Shown one piece after another: positions 27,301-35,395 of a stretch of DNA of 64,000 bases. The position numbers and the translations under genes were made by a program. The stretch lies in NCBI GenBank assembly GCA_963823165.1, contig CAWGKV010000014.1:62001-126000 (forward strand), in the 5' to 3' direction. Under the pieces are notes generated by a model that did no database searches, was not told the origin of the DNA, and saw only the letters and a program-made list of their open reading frames with translations. Each line of letters begins with the position of its first letter. Position 1 is the stretch's first letter. This DNA is from Roseiarcus sp963823165. Lineage in GTDB: Bacteria > Pseudomonadota > Alphaproteobacteria > Rhizobiales > Beijerinckiaceae.

Positions 27301-28497
27301 CACCGCGCCTTCGTCGAGGCCGGGGGCGAAGCGCTGAAGCGGTTCGCGGCCTTCCAGGCGATCTCCGCCGGCGAGGCCGGAGCCGACTGGCGGTCCTGGC
27401 CGAACCCTTTGCGCGACGGCGACGCCAAGGCGATCGAGGACGCGATCGCCCGCGACCGGGACGCGTTCGACTTCGCCCTCTTCTGCCAGTGGCTCGCCGA
27501 TCGTCAGCTTGCTCGAGCCGCCGCGCGGGCGCGCGGCGGCGGCCTCGAGATCGGCTTCTACCGCGATCTCGCCATCGGCGCCGCGCCCGACGGCGCGGAG
27601 GCCTGGTCGCACGCGGGCGCGCTGGCGCAAGGCGCGACGGTCGGAGCGCCGCCGGATCCGTTCTCCACCGGCGGGCAAAACTGGAGCCTGCCCGCGCCCA
27701 ACCCGCTCGCCGGCGCTCGCGAGGGCTGGGCCTCGTTGAGCGCGCTCTACGCCGCCAACATGCGGCACGCCGGCATGTTGCGCATCGACCATGCGATGGG
27801 CCTGCAGCGGCTCTTTCTCATCCCCGAGGGCGGCAGGCCGGCGGACGGGGCCTATCTCGCCTATCCGCTCGACGATCTCATCGGCCATATCGCGCTCGAG
27901 AGCCGCCGGGCCGAGTGCATCGTGGTCGGCGAGGATCTCGGCACGGTGGCCGAGGGGTTCCGCCCCCGGCTGACGCGGGCCAACATTCTCGGGATGCGTG
28001 TCCTCTGGTTCGAGCGCAAGGGCGCCGAGGTTTTGCCGCCAGCCGGCTATCCGCCCTTGTCGGTCGCCTGCGTCGCGACGCACGATCTCGCGACGCTGGC
28101 GGGCTGGTGGGTCGGAGCGGACATCGCCGAGAGGCTTTCGCTCGGCCTCACCACTTTGCGCGCCGCGGGCGAGGCGATCGCCGCGCGGCTCGAGGAGAAG
28201 CGCGGCCTGATCGCGGCGCTCCTATCCGAAGGGCTCATCGCGTCGTCGCCCGGGGCGGACGCCCCGCTCGACGACGCGACCGCCGCGGCCGTCCATGCGC
28301 TGATCGGCGGCTCGGCGTCTCTGCTGGCCAGCGCCCAGTTCGACGATCTGGTCGGCCAGACGGTGGCGACCAACCTGCCGGGCACCGACCGCGAGCGGCC
28401 GAACTGGCGGCTCAAGCTCGGCCCGGACGTCGCGGAGGCCTTCGCCGGCGGACGGGCGCGGGCGGTCATTGCGGCGCTGGCGAAGGGACGACTCTGA
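24355..28497 (+). CDS. glgX: GlgX debranching enzyme fused to 4-alpha-glucanotransferase (MalQ)
   Basis: A 1380-residue two-enzyme fusion. Residues 1 to about 660 are a GlgX isoamylase-type debranching enzyme: starch-binding module, then a GH13 barrel with the nucleophile in GFRFDLATALGRG (about residue 320), the acid in LIAEPWDVGPGGYQLG, and VNFIVAHDGFTLADLVSYEK. Residues about 670-1380 are a GH77 amylomaltase: QLYALRRSGDQGMGDF, MLRIDHAMGLQRLF (nucleophile Asp, about 1143), VVGEDLGTV and CVATHDLATLAGWW. The pair would remove branch stubs left by GlgP and recycle the short maltodextrins. Such GlgX/4-alpha-glucanotransferase fusions are known in proteobacteria but are uncommon. It overlaps glgA by four bases and closes the operon. 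Confidence 0.95.
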   Translation: MSEMEADLGVVVSPHGLEAALALPNAEGAFLCLYDADREVFRAAMSRDAGGVFRSLAPGFGEGARYGFRVQGPYDPARGHRFDVAKLLADPYAFRFDRPFRLHASMFARGEDSGPYAPKAIAGVPPFGEPGGKRIAAESLVVYELNLRGFSRLNPAVPESARGTFAGLAHPASIAHLAVLGVTAIEIMPADPFVDERHLPPLGLANAWGYNSVVFGSPDPRLAPGGWAEVRAATDALHAAGMEAILDVVFNHNGESDQFGPTLSFRGLDNAAWFRLDPNNPATYVNDAGTGNCLALDRPLVVEMAIGALRRWMIHGGIDGFRFDLATALGRGPHGFDPHAPFFRALDADPFLRRARLIAEPWDVGPGGYQLGAFGPSFAEWNDRFRDAARRFWRGDPGVRGEIATRMAGSRDVFARAAAPSKSVNFIVAHDGFTLADLVSYEKKHNEANGERNRDGTDANFSWNNGVEGPSNDPAVVAARSRDQRNLLTLLFASRGTPMLAMGFELGFSQGGNNNAYAQDNATTAIRWSEADASLTAFVQRLAQARRAHPALSRDAFLTGEKFDASGLPDVEWRDAQGPMTQPEWNDSTGPVLVAVFAAPRDGGVDRVAVAMNRSEEEVELSLPEPRPGMAWRAIVDSHDSNAPERPLALADRQRIHARSCLIIDESPVPGGGRRSGPPTAAAVDALASAAGIAGEWWDVGGKRTIVSPETKIALLTALGLEAGSEAQARESLERVLDETRRRRVPYSLVLRSGEPLTAPLRDAPRDCEIRIECEDGRSLEQRVEAGEGARRDLPDGRSAEERTIALPDLPIGRHRLIVDAVACALTVAPAGCYMPQAGQRKRFGITAQLYALRRSGDQGMGDFSTLALAGVMAGEAGAAYFGVSPMHMLFPHDRERASPYYPSDRRFLDPMLIDVLDAGLPRDEALETALGALASPIAAAAATRLVDYPATWAVKRAALGALHAAFARARAARPADPIFAEHRAFVEAGGEALKRFAAFQAISAGEAGADWRSWPNPLRDGDAKAIEDAIARDRDAFDFALFCQWLADRQLARAAARARGGGLEIGFYRDLAIGAAPDGAEAWSHAGALAQGATVGAPPDPFSTGGQNWSLPAPNPLAGAREGWASLSALYAANMRHAGMLRIDHAMGLQRLFLIPEGGRPADGAYLAYPLDDLIGHIALESRRAECIVVGEDLGTVAEGFRPRLTRANILGMRVLWFERKGAEVLPPAGYPPLSVACVATHDLATLAGWWVGADIAERLSLGLTTLRAAGEAIAARLEEKRGLIAALLSEGLIASSPGADAPLDDATAAAVHALIGGSASLLASAQFDDLVGQTVATNLPGTDRERPNWRLKLGPDVAEAFAGGRARAVIAALAKGRL

Positions 28498-28547
28498 CAG
28501 GGCTTCTCTTCGCTTCTGCGTGCGTGCGATGCGGCTGGAAATGGGAC

Positions 28548-28645
28548 GCCGGGGAAGGAAGAGGGCCTCCAGGGGAAGGAAGAGGAACCGCAGGGGAAGG
28601 AAAAGGAACTCCAGGGGAAGGAAAAGGAACCCCAGGGGAAGCAAC
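28548..28645. repeat. 21-bp tandem repeat, about 4.7 copies
   Basis: The unit CCAGGGGAAGGAAAAGGAACC is repeated at 28548, 28569, 28590 and 28611, with a partial fifth copy at 28632. Purines dominate the plus strand. As 21 is divisible by three, every frame reads as a heptapeptide repeat (for example RGRKRNx on plus, LPLxFLF on minus), but no start or ribosome site makes a coding role likely. It begins 50 bases after the GlgX/MalQ stop. Confidence 0.85.
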
Positions 28646-28869
28646 TTCCGTGCATGAATCCAACAGTTTCAAGGAGTTGCGCGCCTAGCGCAGTTCAATT
28701 CCCGTGCGTCCCTCGCCGCGCGATGCCTCCAAACTGCCCGCCGCAAGCGGCGCCAGGCGGAACGGCCTCGACGGTCGGACACATTGGGCCTTCCTTCTCA
28801 TCCAGGGCTGGACATATAACGAACAAACGTACAACAAGGAAGCAACGGCTGTCAACAGATATCTTGCTG

Positions 28870-29073
28870 GCTGGGGCGCCGCCCCCTCCCCCTAGGGCGT
28901 CCGGAAGGACGCCCGTCTTCGACGGGCTATCGGTCGGTCCCCCTCCCCCGCTCCGCTGCGCAGGGAGGAGCGCGCGCGGGCTCGGGCATATCCTCCCCTG
29001 TGAAGCGATAGCGGAACGGCGGGAACACGCGCAACGTGGTGGAGGGGGCATGCCGCGAAAGCGACCGCGGCTC
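28870..29073 (+). repeat. Dispersed intergenic repeat, copy B
   Basis: The second copy of the element at 1167-1360 and 34949-35180. It has GGCTGGGGCGCCGCCCCCTC at the start, the extra block GGCGTCCGGAAGGACGCCCG / TCTTCGACGGGCTAT that copy A lacks, and the end CATGCCGCGAAAGCGACCGC. It lies in a 720-base gap between the glycogen operon and a membrane-protein gene. Nothing else in the gap (28646-29221) looks like a gene. Confidence 0.7.
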
Positions 29074-29221
29074 GGGAGGCCAACGCTGCGCGCGTCCAAC
29101 TCGAATAGCGTGGAACGTGAGCCTCGTTTTCGATGACGCCCTGCGGCGGCCTCATCTTCGAAATGTTGGCCGATGGCGCATCAGGCGAACGGTCGGAGTG
29201 CGTGGCGTCAACGCCCTTTTC

Positions 29222-29695
29222 TCAGCCGATAAAATCCCGACCCAGGCGCTCAAGCTCGCGCACGTAACAGAATAGGGAGAACAGGCCCAGGAGAAGGACG
29301 AGGCATTTGAAGACGGGGATCTCGAATTCAGGCCTCTGCGCGACAAATACAAAACCGAAAATGGACGTCGGGAGCACGAACACCATCCGCGCCAAAAACA
29401 GGATCGCGTGACCGAGCAGAGCGTTCTTAAATCGCGGCAGCGGCGGATGAAGGCGATAAGAGACCCAATACGAGATCTGCATCAGGGCGATTGCCGACAG
29501 AGACCCGAGAATCGCCCAAGGCAGCGTCTCGTGCGATCTCGGGTCGGCGAGAACCTGCCGGTAAAGAAAGAGGCCGGTCCAGAGAAGAAAAGCCGCGCCG
29601 ATCGTTTGCATCCCGAACAGCGCAAAATATCCCCACCACCCATTGATGTCTTTCGCTGGAGCCGAGCCGGATGCGATCAAGTCATTTGGCCCCAT
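29222..29695 (-). CDS. Four-helix membrane protein of unknown function
   Basis: A 157-residue protein with four hydrophobic segments: GYFALFGMQTIGAAFLLWTG, LPWAILGSLSAIALMQISYW, NALLGHAILFLARMVFVLPT, and FKCLVLLLGLFSLFCYVREL. The N-terminus is short and polar (MGPNDLIASGSAPAKDING). A few more residues upstream are possible, but the ATG at 29695 gives the better N-terminus. I do not recognise a family. It follows the two sulfatase genes on the same strand (145 bases after the second), so a shared transcript is possible. Confidence 0.7.
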   Translation of the reverse strand: MGPNDLIASGSAPAKDINGWWGYFALFGMQTIGAAFLLWTGLFLYRQVLADPRSHETLPWAILGSLSAIALMQISYWVSYRLHPPLPRFKNALLGHAILFLARMVFVLPTSIFGFVFVAQRPEFEIPVFKCLVLLLGLFSLFCYVRELERLGRDFIG

Positions 29696-29840
29696 GCAGG
29701 TGGAGCTTCGGCGGGATGGTACGAACTCTGGCCGTGGCAAGTTTCCTCTGTCGACGTCGAATCGTCACGTTACCTGGTCGATCACGTCGTTGAAGTTGAA
29801 CAGCTGCTGCCGTGGTTCGGCGTTGGTTGGTCTGGCCGCT

Positions 29841-32246
29841 TTAGACGAACAGCGCCTTCTTCACCCGCAACTCTTCGAGCGTGCGCTGGGCCTCCTCGCT
29901 CAGGTTGGACTTTCCGACCTGGACGGTCACCTTGTGAATCTTGCCGGTGAATCTGTTCTCGCCTTGTTTGTAGTCGTCGCTGACACACGTATACAGATTC
30001 TCGCCGACGTCCGTCGTTTCCGCGCCAAATGCGAACGGCTGAGTGTGCGCGACCCGCCCAGCGGCGACCTCTTCACCATTGACGAAGATCACACCGTTAC
30101 CCCCAGCGCCGGCCATACCGCCATCGTAGGCAAACTCGAAACGCAACGTCATCCGCCCGGCCGGCAGGCGAGCAGAGCCGGCGATCTTGTAAAGCTCGCG
30201 ACCGAGATAGTTCCAGGCGAACCGGGGCGCGCCATCCTTCACGTAGAGGCTCCAGCCGCCCATTTCTCCGCCTTGGGCTATGACCACCCCCTCCGCGCCG
30301 GCCTCCGGGACCTCGATGTCGGCGATAACCACGAAAGAGCGGTTCTTGACGTTGATAAAACCGTTCTCGGGAATTCCCTTCATTCCCTCATAGACCGTTA
30401 TCTCGGTGCGACCTTCCATCAAATCCGGACGGCCTGCGAGAGCCGCGTTGAAGCGCTCCCAGGCCCGATCGTCAAGAGGAAGCACGTTGTACTTGACGGC
30501 CTCTTCCAGGAAGACTCCCTTTAGCTTCTCAAGTTTTTCGGGGTGCTTCTCAGCAAGGTCGTGCGCGCAACTGAAATCTTCCTCTACGTTGTAAAGCTCC
30601 CACTTGTCGTTCTCAAACGTCGCTCTCGGCTTGGGCTCCCAAGGCGGGCGGTGCACCGTGGTGGCGAACCAGCCGTCCTGGTAGATGCCCCGGTTGCCTG
30701 CCATCTCGAAGTATTGCGTGGTGTGTCGCGACTTCGCCTCGGGGTTATTCAAGGTGTCCAGCATGCTCACGCCCTCGAGGGGTTTCTGCTGGACTCCATG
30801 CACCACCGCGGGTTCGGGCACGCCGATTGCCTCCAACACCGTCGGAGCGATATCGATCATGTGCATCCATTGCGTGCGCAAGCCCCCCTTTTCCGCGATC
30901 CCCTTTGGCCAGTGGGCCACCATGGATTGGCAAACGCCGCCGTAGGAAGCCACCTGATGGCCCCACCCAAAGGGCGTGGCGCCGGCGAAAGCCCAGCCGT
31001 TCGGATACAGGATATGGGATTTGGGGCCGCCGATCTCGTCGAAGTTCTTCAGCGCAACGTCCAGAGATTCCGGAAGCCCGTTGAACACAGACAGCTCGTT
31101 GAATGCGCCGATGGGGCCGCCCTGAAAGACCGAACCGTTATCGCCGGTGATGTAGAGGATCAGCGTATTGTCCATCTCGCCCAGGGCCTCGATCTCGTCG
31201 ATGAACCGCCCGATTTCGCAGTCGGTCACCTCGGCAAAGGCCGCGTAGATCTCCATGTATCTGGCGAACACCTTCTTCTCGTCGGCCGTCAATTCGTCCC
31301 ATTCCTGGATCCCCGGCGGCTTCGGCGCCAGATCCGTGCCCGGGGGCACAACCCCCAATTCGATCTGCCTCGCCAACGTATCCTTGCGCACCTGATCCCA
31401 GCCCTGATCGAACTTGCCCTTGTACCGGTCGCGCCACTTCTCGGGGACCTGGAATGGGCCGTGGGTGCCAATCGCCGAGTAATAGACGAAAAATGGCTTG
31501 TCGGGAGCGAGCGAGCGCTGCGAACGCACCCAGAGGATGGCCTTGTCGGTGATGTCGGTGCTCGCGTAATAGTCGGGGTCGGGATGCATATCCAACCTGG
31601 TCATGTTGTCGTAAATGACCGGATGAAAGAGGTCGGCCTCGCCGGACATGAAGCCGTAGAACCGCTCGAACCCGCTATGTATTGGCCAGCGGTCAAAGGG
31701 CCCGACCACGCTGGCTTCCCAGGGCCCCAGCTCGTGACACTTTCCGAACATCGCCGTGCTATAGCCGTTGAGGCGCAGGGTCTCGGGCAGCATCGTGACG
31801 CTGCTGGGACGCACCGCGCTGTACCCCGGGAAGCCGGTGGCAATCTCCGAGATCACGCCGAAGTTTGCGCTATGGCTATTGCGACCAGTTAGCAAGGCCA
31901 TGCGGCTGGGCGAACACAAGGGGGGGACTTTGAAATTGTTGTAGCGAAGTCCGGTGTCGGCCAGACGGTCCAGCGTCGGCATCTGAATGGGGCCTCCGAA
32001 AGTCGATACGTCGCCGAAGCCCATGTTATCGAGAAGGATGACCACCACGTTGGGCGCACCTTTCGGCGCCTTCACCTCGAACCGCGGCGGGGCTTTAGCG
32101 TTCTTCGCATCAAGTTCGGTGATTGGCGGATACTTAGGCTCTGGTACGGGCAGAACAGTACGGTCCGTGGAGGTGGATGCGCCGAGGTCGCCGCTTCGGG
32201 CAGGCAGGGGCTCTGGGTTCTTCGGGGTGTGCTTCGGATCAGACAT
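29841..32246 (-). CDS. Arylsulfatase (type I sulfatase)
   Basis: An 801-residue hydrolase of sulfate esters. The formylglycine motif CSPSR starts at Cys111 (PPLCSPSRMALLTGRNSHS), and the metal-binding start VVILLDNMGFGDVSTFGGP precedes it. Other conserved parts are GKCHELGPWE, YITGDNGSVFQGG and GGVCQSMVAHWPKG. The last 200 residues form a beta-rich, lectin-like domain. No signal peptide is visible (MSDPKHTPKNPEPLP), so the enzyme should be cytoplasmic or exported without a classical leader. A ribosome site GAGGAAA lies just before the ATG. It needs a formylglycine-generating enzyme, which is not in this window. The substrate is unknown. Confidence 0.92.
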   Translation of the reverse strand: MSDPKHTPKNPEPLPARSGDLGASTSTDRTVLPVPEPKYPPITELDAKNAKAPPRFEVKAPKGAPNVVVILLDNMGFGDVSTFGGPIQMPTLDRLADTGLRYNNFKVPPLCSPSRMALLTGRNSHSANFGVISEIATGFPGYSAVRPSSVTMLPETLRLNGYSTAMFGKCHELGPWEASVVGPFDRWPIHSGFERFYGFMSGEADLFHPVIYDNMTRLDMHPDPDYYASTDITDKAILWVRSQRSLAPDKPFFVYYSAIGTHGPFQVPEKWRDRYKGKFDQGWDQVRKDTLARQIELGVVPPGTDLAPKPPGIQEWDELTADEKKVFARYMEIYAAFAEVTDCEIGRFIDEIEALGEMDNTLILYITGDNGSVFQGGPIGAFNELSVFNGLPESLDVALKNFDEIGGPKSHILYPNGWAFAGATPFGWGHQVASYGGVCQSMVAHWPKGIAEKGGLRTQWMHMIDIAPTVLEAIGVPEPAVVHGVQQKPLEGVSMLDTLNNPEAKSRHTTQYFEMAGNRGIYQDGWFATTVHRPPWEPKPRATFENDKWELYNVEEDFSCAHDLAEKHPEKLEKLKGVFLEEAVKYNVLPLDDRAWERFNAALAGRPDLMEGRTEITVYEGMKGIPENGFINVKNRSFVVIADIEVPEAGAEGVVIAQGGEMGGWSLYVKDGAPRFAWNYLGRELYKIAGSARLPAGRMTLRFEFAYDGGMAGAGGNGVIFVNGEEVAAGRVAHTQPFAFGAETTDVGENLYTCVSDDYKQGENRFTGKIHKVTVQVGKSNLSEEAQRTLEELRVKKALFV

Positions 32247-32337
32247 TTTTTCCTCATCCCCTGCCGATTTCTATTCAAGCCCACGTGTGATCGTCCGAGC
32301 TGGCGGATGAATCGCTCGCATTCGCCACAAACACTGC

Positions 32338-34659
32338 TTAGATGTATTTAACCTCGACCTGCTCGATCTCGCCGTTGAACTTGAACGGCGCCTTGTCGTA
32401 ATAATCGAGCGACACCGGCGACCCGAGCGCCGTACCGATGTCGAGGCAGTCGTTGGCGGTGAACAAGAGCGGCGCGCTGACCGGGACTTCGCCTTCGGCG
32501 ACAACTTTGCCGGCCGCCTTCATCGTGATTTTGAGGGGGCCGCCGGGCCGGGGCGCGAGATAGCGTGTCTCGATCTCGATCTTCACCTTGCCGGTCGGCA
32601 GCTTTTCCCTGGCGCGGATCTTGGTGCGCTGAATGAGGAAGAGGTTGTATTCGTAGCAGAGCACGCCGTCTTCGACGAAGCAGGTCAGGCCGCCAGAATT
32701 CGCGCCCAATTTGTATAAGACCCCGTTGGCGTTGGCGGGAATGACCGCGTCGATGGTGACGACGTTGGGCTTGTTGCCGAGCGCAGGCGCGCAGAACTCA
32801 GGGATGCGGACGATGTCGCCGGAAAAGGTCCACTCCATGTAAGGCGGCGCAAGACGCAACTCGGGGTGAAGCGCGGCGATCCAAAGGCCGCCACCGATCG
32901 GCAGCGCCTTGTTTCTCGCGGCCTCGATGAGGAAGATCTCCTTCATCTGCGCCAGTTTTTCCGGCATTTTTGCCGCGAGGTCGTCGGCCTGGCTCCAGTC
33001 CGCGTCGAGGTTGTAAAGCTCCCAGACATCCTTGTCCGGGGTCCACTCGCGAATGCCGGGCGGCAGCCCGGGCACCCAGGGAAGTCGCGGACCCAAAGCG
33101 CTCGCCATCCAGCCATCGTGATAAATGGCCCGGCTGCCCATGATCTCGAAATATTGGGTGAGCAATCTCCCCTTGGCCTTTGGATCATCGAACGAATAGG
33201 CGAAACTGACGCCGTCGATCGGGTCCTGCTCGACGCCGTTCACCGAGCGCGGCGGGGTAATGCCGACGAGCTCGTAGATCGTCGGCACGACGTCGTTGAC
33301 GTGATGGAACTGCGGCCGCGGGGCCGCATCGGGCTTGATCCTCGCCGGCCAGCGGACGGCCATGGGGTTGCGCGTGCCGCCGAAATGCGAGGCGAGCAGC
33401 TTCGTGCCCTTGTAGGGCGTGCTGCCGGCCCAGGCCCATCCCGCATGGTACATGTTGTCGGTCTTGGCCGAGCCCAGCGCATTCAGCCCGCCGAGCTCCT
33501 CGAGCGCGGCGATATGCTGGCGGACGGCGCTCGGAATGCCGTTTTGCGCCAGCATTTCGCTGATCGTGCCGTTCTGACCCTCCGCCGAGGAACCGTTGTC
33601 GCCCCAGATGTAGAGGATCAGCGTATTGTCGCCGTAGCCGAGCCTGTCGACCTCGTCGACGACCCGGCCGACCTGGACGTCGACGTGTTCGCTGAAACCC
33701 GCGGCGACTTCCATCAAGCGGCGCTGGAAGGGCCTCTCGTCCTCGGGGATGCTGTCCCAGGACGGCATCGTCTCGTGCCGCGGGGTGAGTTTCGCGTCGG
33801 CGGGAATCCAGCCTTTCTCCTTGGCGCGCTCGAAAACGCGCTCGCGGTAGGCGTCCCAGCCGTCGTCGAACTTGCCCTTGTACTTGTCCGCCCACTCCTT
33901 CGCGACGTGATGGGGCCCATGGATCGCGCCGCTCGCCCAATACATGAAGAACGGCTTGTCCGGCTGAAGGGCCTTGTGCTTGTGCAGCCAGCCGATCGCG
34001 TCCTCCGCCAGGTCTTCGCTGAGGTGGTAGCCCTGTTCCGGCGTTTTCGGCGGATGGACGTAGGTCGTGTTCCGGACGAGATTTGGCTCGTATTGCGAGG
34101 CCTCGCCGGCGAGGAAGCCGTAGAAATACTCGAAGCCGAGGCCGGTCGGCCAGTTCTCGAAGGGACCCGTCGGCGTGGTCTCCTCGGCGGGCGTATTGTG
34201 CCACTTCCCCCAGGCGGCGGTGGCGTAACCGTAGTCCTTGAGCACCTCCGGCGCGAGCGCGCTGCTCCTCGGGATCTTTCCGGAATAGCCGTCCCAGTCG
34301 TTGGCCAGCTCCGCGATCTGGCCGTTTCCGACACGGTGGTGGTTGCGGCCGGTCAGAAGCGCCGCGCGGGTCGGCGAGCACATGGCCGTCGTATGGAACC
34401 GGTTGTAGGCGATCCCTTCCTTGACGATGCGGTCCATCGTCGGGGTTCTAACCTCGCCGCCGAACGTCGCCGGGAGGGCAGGGCCCGCATCGTCGATGAG
34501 AACGACCAGAATGTTCGGCGCGTCGGCCGGAAGCCGGCGCGGCGTCACCCGCTGCTTGTAGATCGACTCTTGCATCGTGCGCCCGGCGATGCTGGCCGAA
34601 GGCGTCGGCGGGAATGGAAGGGACTCCTGCTTTTCCGCTTTGTCCTTCGGGTCAGCCAT
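32338..34659 (-). CDS. Arylsulfatase (type I sulfatase), paralogue
   Basis: A 773-residue sulfatase related to its downstream neighbour. It has the formylglycine motif CSPTR at Cys94 (TTAMCSPTRAALLTGRNHHR), the metal site NILVVLIDDAGPALPATFGG, and YIWGDNGSSAEGQNG. No signal peptide is seen. The start at 34659 (MADPKDKAEKQESLP) is preceded by GGGAGAGGA and fits better than an in-frame start 45 bases upstream. The gap to the next sulfatase is 91 bases on the same strand, so the two are probably co-transcribed. Together they suggest use of organic sulfate esters as a sulfur source. Confidence 0.92.
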   Translation of the reverse strand: MADPKDKAEKQESLPFPPTPSASIAGRTMQESIYKQRVTPRRLPADAPNILVVLIDDAGPALPATFGGEVRTPTMDRIVKEGIAYNRFHTTAMCSPTRAALLTGRNHHRVGNGQIAELANDWDGYSGKIPRSSALAPEVLKDYGYATAAWGKWHNTPAEETTPTGPFENWPTGLGFEYFYGFLAGEASQYEPNLVRNTTYVHPPKTPEQGYHLSEDLAEDAIGWLHKHKALQPDKPFFMYWASGAIHGPHHVAKEWADKYKGKFDDGWDAYRERVFERAKEKGWIPADAKLTPRHETMPSWDSIPEDERPFQRRLMEVAAGFSEHVDVQVGRVVDEVDRLGYGDNTLILYIWGDNGSSAEGQNGTISEMLAQNGIPSAVRQHIAALEELGGLNALGSAKTDNMYHAGWAWAGSTPYKGTKLLASHFGGTRNPMAVRWPARIKPDAAPRPQFHHVNDVVPTIYELVGITPPRSVNGVEQDPIDGVSFAYSFDDPKAKGRLLTQYFEIMGSRAIYHDGWMASALGPRLPWVPGLPPGIREWTPDKDVWELYNLDADWSQADDLAAKMPEKLAQMKEIFLIEAARNKALPIGGGLWIAALHPELRLAPPYMEWTFSGDIVRIPEFCAPALGNKPNVVTIDAVIPANANGVLYKLGANSGGLTCFVEDGVLCYEYNLFLIQRTKIRAREKLPTGKVKIEIETRYLAPRPGGPLKITMKAAGKVVAEGEVPVSAPLLFTANDCLDIGTALGSPVSLDYYDKAPFKFNGEIEQVEVKYI

Positions 34660-34948
34660 CTGTCCTCTCCCAGTCATTGCGCACGGCCTGCTGCACTCAG
34701 TCACCCCGCGGACGATATCGGCCGGGATCCGCGACGTGCGACCCGAGTTACGATTTGAACCTGCCGAGACATAGCAGCCGGTCGTTGGCGACGTAAGACT
34801 GGGACGCCAATTCCGACATCAAGATGGCGGCGCTGACAAACATGATGAATGGCCGACCGTGTCCCGGCAACCGAGCGCCGCCATCAAGAAGCCCAAGCCG
34901 CGACATCCAGTCAGGAAGAAGATCGTAGCCGCCGCGCCGCACGCATCC

Positions 34949-35180
34949 CAAGCAGGCTGGGGCGCCGCCCCCTCCACCGCCCCATAGGGCGTCCGAAACG
35001 ACGCCCGTCTTCGACGGGCTATGGCGCGGTCCCCCTCCCCCGCTCCGCTCCGCTGCGCAGGGGAGGATAGCCTGCCCCGGCGCCGCCCGTATCCTCCCCT
35101 GTGAAGCGATAGCGGAACGGGGGAGGGGGACCACGCGCAGCGTGGTGGAGGGGGCATGCCGCGAAACCGACCGCGGCTTG
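34949..35180 (+). repeat. Dispersed intergenic repeat, copy C
   Basis: The third and longest copy (232 bases) of the element at 1167-1360 and 28870-29073, in the same orientation. It starts CAAGCAGGCTGGGGCGCC and ends CCGACCGCGGCTTG. It shares the GACGCCCGTCTTCGACGGGC block with copy B and the GCTCCGCTCCGCTGCGCAGG block with copy A. It separates the divergent sulfatase and CheB/CheR-kinase genes. Confidence 0.7.
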
Positions 35181-35222
35181 GGAGTTGCCATCCTGGTCAT
35201 TTCGGCCGCCATCGTCCTCATT

Positions 35223-35250
35223 CAAATACCCAGACGCAAATACCCAGATG
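35223..35250. repeat. 14-bp tandem duplication upstream of the hybrid kinase gene
   Basis: CAAATACCCAGACG (35223-35236) is followed directly by CAAATACCCAGATG (35237-35250). The pair lies about 150 bases before the start of the hybrid kinase gene and could be an operator, but no regulator is known. Confidence 0.5.
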
Positions 35251-35395
35251 CAAAACTCCGTAATTTCATTCAATTTTGCCGCCTCGTCAGCTAAGATCGC
35301 GTCGTTGCGAGGCCATCAGATCATCGAGCCCGACGCAAGGGGGGCGCGCCGAATGCGCCAGGGGCGTATTCGGCGCCAACCTCGAGGAGGCGCGG

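Noticed and set aside
24520..28083. A 1187-codon open frame antisense to the GlgX/MalQ fusion gene
   Set aside because: It mirrors the GC-rich third positions of a well-supported gene, is Arg-rich with no domain and has no ribosome site.
28548..28645. CRISPR array
   Set aside because: A 21-bp tandem repeat without spacers.
28466..28672. Heptapeptide-repeat proteins encoded in the 21-bp tandem repeat
   Set aside because: All frames are open only because the repeat length is a multiple of three; no credible start signals.
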